Source: Nemopilema nomurai
Taxonomy: Eukaryota > Cnidaria > Scyphozoa > Rhizostomeae > Rhizostomatidae
Reading direction: 5' to 3'
NCBI GenBank assembly: GCA_003864495.1
Contig: ML133401.1
Location: 6,005,189 to 6,069,188, forward strand
DNA length: 64,000 nt
Shown piece after piece: positions 47,001 to 59,800 of this stretch. The stretch's first letter is position 1. Every line of letters starts with the position of its first letter. The notes under the pieces were generated by a model. It was not told the DNA's origin, ran no database searches, and was given only the letters and a program-made list of their open reading frames with translations. Both the position numbers and the translations under genes were made by a program.

Positions 47001-50000
47001 ATGTGCCATATCAAACCGCTGCAGCACTTCAGCAACAAGTACCTCTTTTCCGGGCCTCTTTACAGGCTTGCACTAGTACAAAACTACGACTAACCCTAAC
47101 CCACTTGAAAAAAATAAAACATTATACAGAACTATCATTTTGGTTTTTCTCTTGCTGTATGCAACCTTTGAAACCATTTTCACTGTTTGTGAGGTCAAAA
47201 CTCAAACCAACACAACACTTTGAGAGGATCAATAGCGGACCTCGATTTGCGACAAAGAAAACCCGACTCCCTCTTTTTACAGAGACCGGTCCGACGTTAT
47301 AAAGTTACGAGAGGTTACTGCGACAGAGTGTGGCAAGCTTTCAGCTTTCTGTGAACTCGAAGTTTTCAGAATATCTAGTACCAACAAAGATTAGCTCAAA
47401 AATTTGGATGAATGCAAAAAAAGCTCTGGTATTAGTCTTAAAATAGAGAGACTATCCTTCGATCACTGGACAAATAGCGGCTCTAACTGTAGGATAGATT
47501 CTAAGATGATGGCGGAGAGCACAAAATGGTTAAACTTCTAGAAGTACACCTCAAGCTTTCAGATACTTAAACTAGTAGAAAAGACGGTGTAAATTTGTTT
47601 GCTTTGAGATTTCAATAAACGAAATTGAAGCTTGCATCAACAAAATTTCACTGACAGTAAAAGCGGCTAAAATCATATTGATAGCAAATGTAAATTCGTT
47701 CTTGGACTATTCTGACACAAGCGTCGCACAAAGATCAGACAGCTTGGAATTGCCTAGTTCAACCTTCTTAGCTACAACAATTCCATGGTAGTCTTGTGTA
47801 ACAAAATTGAGTAAAATAGTGCAACATGACTCCTACTCTAGTAGCCACAAGCCTGTGAAGACATCCTTACAACTGCAAACTTCGTCTAGACGTGTCATAT
47901 TCTCAACTCTGGTTTTTATTATGCAGTCAGTCTTTATGACAATCTTGCGGTCCATAAACACAGCTGCCAAAACTCCCTAAACAACCTTTGACTCTTAACA
48001 TGCTGAACAGCTGAAATGTAATCACTACATCTAACTGCATTGCCTTTGTCATGAAAGCAAACTAGTAAAAAAAATTTTCATATCAATCTGTAATCAGGAA
48101 ATCATAAACTTAAGTCTCAAAAAGGCCTTTTTGGATCAGCAATAGCCTATATTCAGCAACACAAGCTTTTAGAGGGAGCACATGAAAACCATCAACAGAT
48201 GTGGTCCAATTCTCAAATTTTTTATCATACAGGGCATTATAATGTATGCTCACAATGTCTGACAATATGTTTGGGCCTTACTGATCTTATGTTGTCTATG
48301 TGAAAGCCTTCCTCTACTCTACCTTATATGTGTCATGCGACAGTTTATCTCTTAACAGTCAGTAATAGCTGCAAAAGCCAGTCTTCTATATAAGCAGTGG
48401 TAAAGCATTCTTACAATCTAAAATCGAACTCATTCTGCAACATTTGATGATAAAATTACAACATCAAATCTTGGAATATGGAAGCATTCTGTTCTGCATA
48501 ACTTTGGTAAAGAATCTATAAAATCTCAAATCAAAATACACAACAGAAGAATATCAAGTTTTGAAAAAATAGATATGTAATCCTCCTTGTCCTCAAAAGC
48601 TCTTTTCAGGATAAACAACCATCACACACTTTAATAGTACTTAATTAAAGTAAAAAACCTAAAAAATTGGGTATGGAAGTGGACATTTCTCCATATTAAA
48701 TACTTCTATATTCCACAACAATAGATGTCAATGATATAGTGTACAAAAATAAAAGTTTTTTTAGAACCAGATTTGTTTAAGATTTCAACATCTAAAGAGA
48801 ACTCCTGTACTGGCTTATGTACTCAGAGATCTTTAATTATTCAATTTGTACTTTACACAAACATTTTAAAAGAAACTTGTATAAAAGAAACACAAGGGGA
48901 AAAAGACAGTAAACAAGTGAGAAACTAAACTCTGATGGTATCACAACCTGCCTTTCACAATATAGATTTGATTAAAACAAACATGCTTCCACTGAACACC
49001 ACCTTATTTTTAACTCCTTCTACTTTTCACAATCTTCTGTTAACTAGACTTGCAGGCTGTCTTCAAGCAGACTTCAAGAGAACCAGTTTTTTCTATGTTG
49101 CAAAAACTAAATATGCAGTTGTCTTCTGCTTGAAGTGGTACAGAAATCTGAATAACAGCACTGTTTATATGATTATTCTTTTTCTATAGTCATCACTAAA
49201 GTTCCTTCATAAATCACAACTATCTTCCAGAACAAATTTTGTGAAATGGATCACTTTGAGAGAAAGTCACTAGATATATATATGCCTAATGCTAGAGCAC
49301 AGATCATTAAGAATAAAATGCTGAAGGAATTCAAAACATAACTCCTTGCAAGGCTTAAAAATTCAGATTGCCTTTAAATATTTCGTTAAACGGTGTACAA
49401 AGCACTGTAATAGATTTCTTTAAATCAAACAACGTAAGGGTTTCGATTCAAAGTTGACAACATCACATTTTCAACAGCTTATAAATAGGTGCCTATGACC
49501 TTTTCCTGGGTTATCCCTTTCCCTATCTGATGCAACTTTCCAAGCATAACTTAAATCGCAAATGAAATATTTATACGCTATCTCATTTTACTATTGACGC
49601 CGTATTTCAGTAGCGGTGTTGATACCATAAATTTTTAATTGACTTCAAACGTTAAGAAAAAAATTTGGGCCGGGATACGTAGAATTTGAAAAAGGGAAAA
49701 TTAAGATAAAAGATTTAAGCCCAGTTATCAGTAAGGTGATAAGATTGTTTACAAGAGGATTTTTTGCAGGTTTATCTAACTCAGCTATCAATAATTCAGC
49801 CAGTCAAACGTGACGTGCTGAAAGTGGGTCCCTAACGGTAGCATCGAGAGAAATTGTACAGCAAACATACACAGACCTTCGCTCTGTTTAACCCTCCGTT
49901 GGATGATGAGCCGATCTGCAGCGTGGAACAACTCGGTACATTTTCCTTTCGTACTTGCGTCGCCAGCGGAAAACGTGGAAACACTCTCGGGTTGGGAATC

Positions 50001-50021
50001 GATCGGTTCTTTTTCCTCCAT
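44001..50021 (-). CDS. Phospholipid scramblase family protein (PLSCR-like), divergent
   Basis: Minus-strand exons: 50021-49877 (ATG), 46788-46708, 46317-46116, 45004-44872, 44645-44528 and 44089-44001 (TAG), all in phase, 255 residues. A strong gtaagt donor at 44030 suggests the last exon may instead be spliced onward after residue 246. Conserved order with vertebrate scramblases: ELFHAADRLIIQRRVKQSEA (as in the LLEAFTGFE region), CCNQRECDLRVTDSSGSTVM, GRILGYV, YDIRDSENRQLLKIEGPAC, NSYIGEIGHEWQGTCDGIFS and FPAELGVNEKALLFGALVLS (C-terminal hydrophobic helix). Scramblases move phospholipids between leaflets or act in signalling. This one lacks the Pro-rich N-terminus, has an altered Cys cluster (CNWPVLCPSC) and a degraded calcium-loop region (TPDTDKTTMT). 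Fold and family are clear; orthology to a given PLSCR number is not. Confidence 0.85.
45963..45976. repeat. Perfect 14-bp GC palindrome
   Basis: CCCCCGGCCGGGGG in a local GC-rich island inside a scramblase intron, with a cytosine run (tatatcccccccc) about 110 bases downstream. Probably a remnant of a dispersed repeat end. Confidence 0.6.
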
Positions 50022-50916
50022 CGTCCACCGGTGTCCTTTCCTCGATGACTTTGCTCTCCCAGCACCGATGATGACCTATATTGTCACTACGGTGGCCTCG
50101 GTTTGGATTCCCTTTGTTCTAATTGTCTTCTTCCGCAAACTGAATTGTTAATGACACCTTTTCAATGGGTCACCTGCTGATATGTGAATACCCTCGTGGA
50201 AAATGTCTCCAACTAGGAGGGCCCTAGTTCAAAAACTGTTCCTTCACTGAATTTAATGAAAAAACCCTTCACCCTGCTCCCTCTCCCGAATCTTGAAATT
50301 TCGGATAAAGGGGCCCTTTCAAAAAGAGTATTTCAAACAGTATAAATTTTTTTTCAAAGCACCAACGAGATATGATTATGGGCAATCAAAACCGGCAGTA
50401 CAGGATGAGAACATTGTGCTCCCAAATTTTGCAAAAATGCCTCTTGTCGTGAAAGGGTGTTTATGTAGAATTTCCTTTATGCTGGGAAGCTTTTTCCTTC
50501 CAACAGCAGTTTTTCGATTGTTGGTTAATGAATCATTAAACAAGACCAATGTTTATTCTGTATCTATTTTATTGACCTAACAGTGACAGTGAGCCCCGTG
50601 GCATACCTCGGTCAACGAATGAATCGACGGCAGTGACCTTTTGAGCCGACGACAGGCCAAGTTAAATTACTTTTGTGCCAGTACTTTTCCCAACTACCGG
50701 ATCCGTGACACCAGATTACACAAGGATCAAGCGGCTCATCAAGAACAGTTGGCAGAGAGTTGATCTTTCATTGTGTCCTCTTCGTGTCTCATTTTGAAAC
50801 TTTGAAAGAAAGGAAGCTAGTCTTTTTGCTAAGCAAAACTCTGATTTACCTTTAGTATTGTAAGGCCTCCAATGAGACCAGAAAGTTATAACGTGGATCT
50901 AGCAAAATATTTGACC

Positions 50917-51132
50917 TAGTGGTAATTTTAAGGACCTTGAGGCCCGGAGCCGAAATCATCTGCGCGCCTCAGGGTTGAAAAATTTTTATTAGCCAAGATT
51001 ATTCTTGAATTTCTTTTCCTTCAAAATTTTTATGCCCCAAGGTGGTGCCTTGTGTGATTTCCTGATTCCTTTTTTCTTTGGTGCGGGGCCTTGGGCCATG
51101 GTCCCCTTGGACCCCTCCTAAGACCGCCACTG
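50917..51132. mobile_element. Degenerate hAT-type miniature element
   Basis: The ends TAGTGG and CCACTG are embedded in longer imperfect inverted termini (left ctagtggtaattttaagg, right the complement of ccagtggcggtcttagg). They are flanked by near-identical 8-mers, ATTTGACC at 50909-50916 and GTTTGACC at 51133-51140. The CAGTGGCGG-type end and 8-bp duplication point to hAT. No transposase is encoded. Confidence 0.6.
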
Positions 51133-51473
51133 GTTTGACCGGTTCTTCTGGTAATCTTCCGGCTTCCACTCTTGCCTTGGTCTTTTTATGCATATTTTTG
51201 ATGAAATATGGATATTATGCCAAGGTTGATCGGTGAAAGGGCTAGTACATTACTCAATTTAGCATAAATTTGACCCTATTGACTAACTAGTGGGGGGAGG
51301 GGTCACATGCGGAAATCAATCGTTCTAGTGGGGGGTTTTGAATATGGGTTCTGTTTTGTTAGAAGCGTTTGGCTAATGTGATACATAATACTTGCTAGAA
51401 AGGGTCACGGATCTTGGGCGTTGGGTTTGGAGCTTTTTTGGCAAGCGAGTTGTCAAATGGTTGCTTATCGCCT

Positions 51474-52712
51474 TTTTTGTAAAATTGCGTAAAGTGGATA
51501 GGGCTCTGGGATCTGCAAGCCCCCCAGTGGGTGCAGGGCCCTGGCAGGGATCGCAGGGATTCTTTACATAGCGAAGCTCCCGAAAGCTCCTGAGATTTTG
51601 CCTTAAAATGTCCTACACGATCACTTTTTCCACCACTTTTTATATTGGACCAATATGATGAAAAGTGTTGTGCATTTTCGCTGCAAAATTTGATGCGATT
51701 ATTAGGTGTTAATCCTCTATCATTGGCAATTTTACTCTGAACAAAAGCAGAGTAAAATCGAGTTCATCATTTTTTTCGAAGGCGCAGACGACCTTTTACG
51801 TCAAGTGATGTTTTCGCGAGTAGGGAACGGCCTAAAGTTTCAAGAAAGGAAGGGAAAACGTGAATTGGGTTCAGAAACATAATTGTAACCAGAAAACGAA
51901 TATGAATAATAATGATTTGTAGCAAATCAAAGAGCAGCACATTACAAATGGTTTCTTATAAAAAGTGAGTGCATTTAATAAGACTGCACGCACAGTACCG
52001 GATTCAAGGGGCGTACGCCAAAACATAAACTCAGTTTTTTCTATACTGCACAATCTTCTCTGGACTTCAATATGATAAGATCGTTCGACCTTGAAAAACT
52101 GCATTTGCTCTTTACAAACGTATTTGTGATCCTGCGTATCCTTCTCATCATCACTGCAACAAGCGCAACTATGGAATAAGCAAATTCTGCTCTTCGCTAT
52201 GTAAAGAATTTCTACCGTAGCTCTATGTGCGTGCCACGTTTAAATACCTCAGTTCTAATATATAATCACAGAGACATGAAGTTAGATTTCGAAAAAATAA
52301 TATATATTTATGCATCAAGTCATCCCAGGAGAGTGCTCTTCGTCAACCCCCTTGGAGGCAATTGAATAAATATTGTACTGATATTTTCATTGTTATACTC
52401 GTGGCTTGCTTGTTAAATGCAAGCTCGTGTTTATATTTTTGTTTTGTTGAACAATCTTGAAAAAAACAGTAGATGGTATAAATTTTCTTCGGGTTTTCTT
52501 CACCCGATTGTATGCAGTCTGTCAGTAGCTGGGGCTGTGACAAATTGCATAAATGGCAAAATCTCAGGAGCTTCTGGGAGATTCTCTCCCTGAGCCCCCA
52601 ATCCCTGCCAGGGTCCTGCCCTTGACCCGCTGGGGGGCTTGCAGATCCCAGAGCCCCTGTTGTTTTAGGGTATTCGGCACGCAATATGTACTTTACGCAA
52701 TTTTACAAAGAA
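51474..52712. repeat. Large inverted repeat, about 1.2 kb overall
   Basis: The left arm at about 51474-51602 (from tttgtaaaattgcgtaaag through ggatctgcaagcccccc to cctgagattttgcc) recurs in inverted form at about 52552-52712. The right arm contains an extra insert of about 30 bases. The unrelated centre of about 950 bp has no supported gene. It is either a foldback element or two copies of one dispersed repeat in opposite orientation. Confidence 0.7.
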
Positions 52713-52845
52713 GTCATCCCTACGCCCCCCTTTCTAATGATGCTGGATCCGGCCCTGCTTTAAGCGAAAAACTCAGTAGAAAATAATCATTGCTTTGCAA
52801 AAATAGGGGGCGTACGCCTCTTACGCCCCCTTGGATCCAGCACTG
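51993..52845. repeat. Second pair of inverted G/C-rich termini overlapping the inverted repeat
   Basis: At 51993 the sequence CAGTACCGGATTCAAGGGG, followed by CGTACGCC, matches the reverse complement of the right boundary at 52808-52845 (CAGTGCTGGATCCAAGGGGG). A third related end lies at about 52719-52755 (complement CAGGGCCGGATCCAGC). No matching target duplication flanks the outer ends. The pattern suggests nested insertions of related short DNA transposons. Confidence 0.5.
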
Positions 52846-53016
52846 GGCCTTGCTAGATTAAATGACAGCTAAATCAATAGTTATCAACGAATAATTAGCA
52901 AAAATCACTCGCCACTCACTGGTAATGTTGGCATGGAATATGTATGATACATTGGTTATAATTGATTTACGTTTCGTTAAACATTCGTACTAACATTAGT
53001 TGGCTCCAGTTGGTTT

Positions 53017-53072
53017 TTCAACTGTAAATAAAGTAAAATTCAACTGTAAATAATTGTTCAACTGTAAATAAA
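53017..53072. repeat. Three copies of TTCAACTGTAAATAA
   Basis: The 15-base unit starts at 53017, 53039 and 53057 with short unequal spacers. It is a small local tandem repeat about 0.8 kb upstream of XRRA1. Confidence 0.8.
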
Positions 53073-53888
53073 GGTTGATGAAAAAACCAATGCACATTTT
53101 CCGAGAAAATCATGAGGGTTACTGTGCAAATAATGCATGTTGGTGCACTTAATCAACACCCTAAATTGTCATAGCAGCAATAATCGGCACATACAAATAA
53201 TGAATTTGGGAAACATCTGAAATGCTGTCAGGCCAGATCGCGTAAAAATTTCATACATCTTTTGTTAACTCTTGGAGCTTTTTTGCTCGCTTTTTGCAGT
53301 CTTTTTGATATATGATATATATTCGATATATCTAAAACGTCATATATCATTTGAGAAATGTTCAGAAATCTAAGAGTTTGGTAGCGCCCTTGATGTGATT
53401 ACACAGCGAAAAGAGGAAAATTCGACAACAGTAAAAACCGCGAAAGGGGCTTTTTGCTAGGGGTATTCAGTTGAGGGATAGGGGATACCATGCCCCTCCC
53501 ATTCAGCCCAAATCTAATGCAAGTGCAGCAAATTATTCGGCGTTATCGAATCTCTGCCACAGAAAGCAAGGCAAAAAGTCTTGGTTTGTATGAGAAGCAG
53601 GACATTCTCAATGAAATCGGGATGCATACAATTCGGCAATGTATTGATTATGAGAATTGCAAACAGGATTTGATTTGCTAGATGGAGCGAATTTAACTGT
53701 TAATTTGACATTTATTACTCGAAATTTCATTATTCGAATTTTCCGCCTCCTAATCAAAAGGAGGCTTGTATTCACTTCTGTCGCTCAGGAGCGGTGGAAA
53801 CATGGTGGCATAACCACAACTTAGCAACAGCAAGAAGTCATAGTTGGACAACTAAATCAAATATGTTTACGATGAAGTAAATGACGAA

Positions 53889-56800
53889 ATGGCTTACTAT
53901 GCATCGCAATGCTTTCCTGCAAGAAACCTTCTCAGATATAAGCAGAATTCCGATGGTAATACCCGATTCCTGTTTCTCTGTTATAGCGCCGATGTTCCAG
54001 AAAAATGTGGAAGTAAATTTTCCTTCCCTCCGTTGCTGATCTGAAAGTACGAAGCATCTTGCTCACGCCTAAAGTATAAGTGTAGAGGATTAAGATCTTG
54101 GATAGTTATTATTGGCAATTATAATTTGTTCGATTGGCGTTAAATCGCTGATGATTGTTAAATTCAATGTAGTTTGGTTGATTATAAAGCTCATTTCATG
54201 TGGTCAAGGATTATATTCTAGGTTACTTAATGTCAGGAAATGTGATTTTATGACAGGTATTTCATGCAATAAAATTATTCATTCAAGGAGGAGCATGGCT
54301 AGTGGCTTATAGAGAAGAGCAAAACAGAAGATTTGATGCTGTCTTGTGTCCAGATGCAAAGACAGAGCAAAGAAGAAAAGCTCAAAGGAAGAAGATATCT
54401 ACCAGTGGAAGCTACTCGAATAATTCTTTCAAAAATGAAACATTTGTTGCATTGAATGGAATATTCTTGGTGAACATTAATTCTTTTTCCCTTTTTTGAA
54501 TATATTTGAAAATATATTAATGACAATTTACTGCCAGGGGCGTAGCTGGAAGTTAACTTAGGATTAGGGTGGTAAATGTTTATATTCAATTTTAGTGCAT
54601 TCTTGTGCAAGTGTTGTATTGTACTTTAATGTGCCAACACAGGATAGCAATCATAATCCTAATGATTTTATGACCCTACAATTTGTTAATGAAATGCCTC
54701 CAGTTCTAAAAGTGACTATTGTTGGATGAAGCACCTTATGCAAAAGGTTTCTTTGAAATATTTTCCAGTTGAAGCATGCAAATGTTGACAACCCGTCTGA
54801 CCTTGCATACCTCAATATATCTGGCAAAGGTCTTGCTGTGGTAAGCTAACATATATTGTTTCCTTTATAAAAAATTTGTTTCTTCTTTTAAGGTGTTTAT
54901 TGCTTGATTAGTTAATAATGTAAAAGGATGAAGTTGTATGCTTCATCTACAGAGGTTTCATCATCTGGTGCATCATCTTTGGTTTTGCAATCATCATGTG
55001 GTTTTGCAATCATCATGTTGGATATATGTTTTATGGCAATGTTTTTGCTGATTTTTGTACAGAAAAAATATCTTCTAAATTTTTTCAATCAATATAGTTG
55101 TTATGGAAGATTTAAGACTCAATTCTACTCAAGTTTTTTAAGTATTTTTGGAATATTATGATATCTAATAGAAGTATTCTTCTTTCTAGAGCAATTATGA
55201 AGACTTTGTTCTTTTTGACAATGTTATACACATTGAAGCCAATGAGAATAGTCTTTCACTAGGTAACCATTGTTTAAACTTTTAATAATATAAGAAACAA
55301 TTCAGATTTCCACAAATTGAGAGTCATTTACAAATCACTCAAGTTCATTTTATAACAAAGCTAGTTGCAAATGTAGCACATGTTTTGTTTATTTAAGTAT
55401 TTGTTATTTTTCTCTGAGCTGCAATGTGAAATGAACATTTGAAGTTGGCTTATTGATTATCAGTGCAATTCTCAAAATTACAAGTGCTGTTGTAGATTCT
55501 ATAAGCTAAATGCTTTGTTTTATATTTAGTAAAAAAGGCTTGATTTTCCCTTAAATGTGTCATTTTCCAAGATCTTTTTAAAATATTGCAGTAAGTTGTT
55601 TAATGATATTTTCATGAAAAATAGTTTTATGATACCCAAACATTTTCTTCCCTTGGTAGAAACCTTCAGGACTTTTCCAGCTCTCCGTGAACTGGAACTG
55701 CAACTTAATAACATCCAAGATATTTGCATCAACTCAGAAGACTTCAAGTTTCTGGAGTTTCTGGATTTGTCATTCAATAGCCTTACTGAGCAAGATGTTT
55801 TGGAGATAGGGATGCTTCCATCACTGAGATGCCTTTACTTGTCTGGAAATGGATTGAAGCATCTTCCAGTTGAGATGGCACATCGTCCTAATGCAACAGA
55901 GAGGTAATTTTTTCCCGTATTGCAGAACACTGAAGTGGTAATCCAAAGAGGCTGTTTTGATAGATTTGGTAGAGGTAGATTCTGAGCAAACCCAAATTCA
56001 GAATATCTTCAAGCATTTTCTTCAGAGAGGCAACCTTCAGAAGCTAGGGGGCTTTGTGTAGGTATAATGAGCCAGTGATAATTGGTGAAAGAGCTAGTAA
56101 TAATTTTCCAACAAGTGAGGAAAAAAGTTACGGAGAGAATCTTCAAAAGTAACGTTAGAAAGGAGGTTAGAAAATGAGTCAACTTTTAAATTGGTCTTCA
56201 AAATTCCCTGAGAACCACAGTGAATGTCAATGATGAAAGAGAAACATTAAATGTAAATAATGGTTATACTTTTTCTAAACATTTAACACTCTACCTGAAA
56301 CTTGATTTATAACTTAGGCGTACATCGGTCTTCAAACGATGGGTTTTATACAATGGGTTCAGGTTGAAGAAGTTACTTTACAACACCTTTTATACTATAT
56401 TTCTCTTTTATCTAGCGAAGACGAAATTTCAACTGGAAGAAGCCGTTTCGAGTCGTTGGAGGTTTTGTACCTAGATGAAAATGAATTCGAGGAAACATCC
56501 ATATTTGCGTGTCTTGCAGCGCTCAAGCGGTAAGCACAGAGTGCTGGCATTTTGAAGAGATTTAGCTTCAATCTGCTCATCAATGAATTTTCGTCCAGGT
56601 CGTTGTTGTTAAGTTTTATACCATTCTCAAATCAGCTTAGTTTTATCTGCGATTAATACTGTTTTCATGGTACCCTCTGCATATGTTGCGATCATGTTTG
56701 AGGAAGGCATAAAAGCTTGTAGGTTTAAAGCCAAATCATTGGGAATGACTAAACATCGGGAATTACTGTGGTGATGTTTATTTCTTCTAAAGCTTTTAAT

Positions 56801-59800
56801 CTATAACTGTATCTTGTTAAAATGGCAGATATTATAAAGCCAGGGCCCTAATGACTTTCCCCATTTTTAGTCTCCGCGTTCTGAGTCTTTCCAAAAACAA
56901 CCTACGATCCCTGCCTCATTTGCGCCCACTTGCACCAACATCACAAAAGTCTCACTTGATTCCATGTGGCAAGACGAACCTCACTTCCAGTGACGAACTG
57001 TTTGACTTCGAGGTGCAGCAGTTAACCAATGTCACCGATTTCCAAGAAGAATTGATGGATCTCTCTAGAGACCCTAAGGAGCCTTCCGATGAATTAGCAG
57101 ACCTCCCGAAAGAAGTAACAGAAGTCCCACGAGAGCTACAAACTGGACCAAACGAAAGGGGGGCTTCTACCGACTTCACTGAATATTTCCAGGAAACAAA
57201 CATTGATGTTGCTACCGACCAGCAAGTGGCACCAGGCAATGGCGAATCTGACTTGAAAGTAGAGCAACAAGATGTCGATGCATTACTTGGCTTTGACACA
57301 GACCTTGAGATACCGGGTGGAAAATCTGATATAAAGCTTGAAAAAACCCTGGTAGCTGGGGACTCGAATTTCGATTCGACAGGTAACTCACGATTCTCTT
57401 CTATGTGCAGTGCTAATTTTTGCAGACCTAGGGCAGTTTTCCTTGCAATAATTATTTCTTCCATGCTTAACGTAATGCTTTCTTGTTTTAACTAACTGGA
57501 AAGCTGTTTAAAGGAAACGACAAATGCCGCAATAGAACACAAAACTGTCTGTTATCATTCGCTACACGCGCAACTTTGGAACCGTTTTTAGAAAGGCCTG
57601 CTTTATTTACAAACAAATGCAAGTCTTTGGCTTTTCATCCACAGTTTCTTTACCATTGCTATCTGAAAAATAAATTGTCCACATTTTGAGTCGATGTTGT
57701 TTTGCTCAGCCTTTTGTAAATCATTTGGTGGTATTGAAACCACTTTTAGGTACATGTTTCCAAGTAAACGTTTAAAGATCTTCCAAGCTCTTTCAATTGG
57801 AAAGGAAACCGACTTAAAATGCTGTCTCCTCATTTCTTGGCAGATTTGGACCTCCCAAAGGACATTCCAGAGTTCCCATTCGAGAATCTGGAAATGCTGG
57901 ATATATCGTACAACCAGATAGCAGACGAGCATGCGCTGTTACCGCTGACAGCATGGCCTAGCCTGTTGCAAGTCAACGTATGGGAGAACCCTGTTACAAA
58001 GAATTGCAAGGGGATGCCCCCCTTGCTCGACCACCACCTCACGAAGCTCTGTGGAATACAAATCAACCGGTAAGACATCTGCCTGTTCGAACTGTTCTTT
58101 GTTGGTGAAAGGCCAATCCAACGAATTTCACGTAGAGCTGTAGCCTCGTTCAGAGCATCAAAGATGATGCTATCCGCCAAAAATTTGTGGTAGACATTAA
58201 GTGGAATAAATTAGTCAACTTGGAAGTTGCTTGATAACAGAGCTATTCGTGTGACACTGATTAAGGTATAAGATTCGGGGGAAATGATTCAAATGGAAGA
58301 ATGTGAAAATAGACGCGTACGTTGATCAAAGTCAGAAAAGTGGTCTCATTTAGTTGACCTCGAGAAAGGCACCCCCCATCAGTGCCACAAACTCATTAAA
58401 ATGGCTACCAGCAGCAGAATGTAAAGCTCCTAGTTAGAACGAAGACAGATTTCTGCTGATTACACGACATATTAAACGAAATCTGTTGTGATTGCCGTTT
58501 TATGCAATATTTTAACAGTTGTTTTTCAAAGATGCCTCTGGTTGTGCTCTTTATATCAGAGAACTTGTACACTTGCTCCCTCTTTCGAATGATCGTTTCT
58601 CGTTTGCAACCCAAAGGAACGAGCCAAAGAAGACGCACAAGCCGGCTGTCGGGCCTAAGATAGCCCCCGTCGTGCGTCATAACAAGGTCGACGATGTTTT
58701 GCCGCCAATGAGGAGGAAGAACCAGTTGATGCTTGAATTCGAATCGTACGAAGCTGCCTTGAAGAATGGCTCGTTGTATAGGGATCCGCTGCCTCCTATT
58801 ACTCCTACCAGCGAGAAGCACAAGGACTTCAGAGACAGTCACAGTGCTCCTGCTCAGCCTAAAGCCAGCAAAGAAGCTCCCCCGCATGACTCTGGTATGA
58901 ACAGGCCTCATTCAGTGGCTGCTGATCAGTTTTTTGGCCCGCCGGGGACTGGTGACGAGCAGGACACTGCATTGAAAGCAGGGTTGCCCAGCAACGGATC
59001 ATCTGACGCTTTGCACAGCGCGGACGGTGTTTTTCTTACCCAGGTTTGTCATCAAAGATGCTGTCCTTTCTCCTTTTTTAATATTCTTGCTGACCGGGTT
59101 GTCGTGTATACGTGGAGCAGTCATTAATGAAGCATTAGCCCCACGGGCGGGAATGCCGAACGGCAATAAGCACCCGGGTTGCGGGTTCGATTTTCTGACT
59201 GGCCTATTGACAAATGACTGTTTTGACCAGTAGAAGGTGCTGCTACAACGCAAACCCAATTACCCATACCCCTTAGTGCCTTTGCATCACAGTTTTATCG
59301 GACGGCGATTTCAGCAAGTGTCCTTTTCAAACAAGGCATCCCAATTTATCGGGAACATTGATAAAAACCAAAATACAAGGGGGCGCAAAAAGACGCACTT
59401 TCAAAAAAGGTTTGGGGGCATGGTTCCCCCGGCTCCACCGTTGGAAGTCCGCGCGTTGAATCATCTTCATGCTCTCCAATGTTTTTTCACAAATGATAAT
59501 CAATGAAAGTGCAAATCTATCTCTTTATGTCTGACTTAGAGATACCGGCCTTTTCTCTCGATTTGTCAACTTAAGATGGCAGGCTCCTAGACATTACTTG
59601 CCAGTCGACTGCTCTTTCGATACCGGCGTCTGTGCCTTTGGTATTTTCAAAGGGCATTATACTTCCTAAAGCCAGATGTACTACTCTTTTTGAACTGCTC
59701 ATAGAAAAGGAAAGAGCTCAGGATTCCTTTTTAGTACTCGTACTGAAACTGCGAGCGTCAGGGCTTTTATGCGACCATGAGAAGGGGCCCCTCGCTGTTG

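Larger units (their letters stand above)
50022..53888. other. Intergenic region between divergent scramblase and XRRA1 genes, rich in transposon termini
   Basis: The first few hundred bases should include the scramblase promoter. From about 50.9 to 52.85 kb the DNA is a patchwork of G/C-rich repeat ends, listed separately. Between 52.9 and 53.9 kb I see a triplicated 15-base unit, an AT palindrome near 53310-53350 and the XRRA1 5' leader. No gene is supported; open frames here are short and without homology. Confidence 0.55.

Noticed and set aside
56952..57464. 170-codon minus-strand open frame
   Set aside because: It is antisense to the long XRRA1 exon 56871-57382, whose plus-strand frame has LRR homology and matching phases.
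58405..58911. 168-codon minus-strand open frame
   Set aside because: Antisense to the XRRA1 exon 58560-59043, without homology.
59130..59205. tRNA-like motif (gcgggttcgattttc with an upstream A-box-like segment)
   Set aside because: I could not fold a cloverleaf with proper stems. At most it is a fragment of a tRNA-derived repeat.
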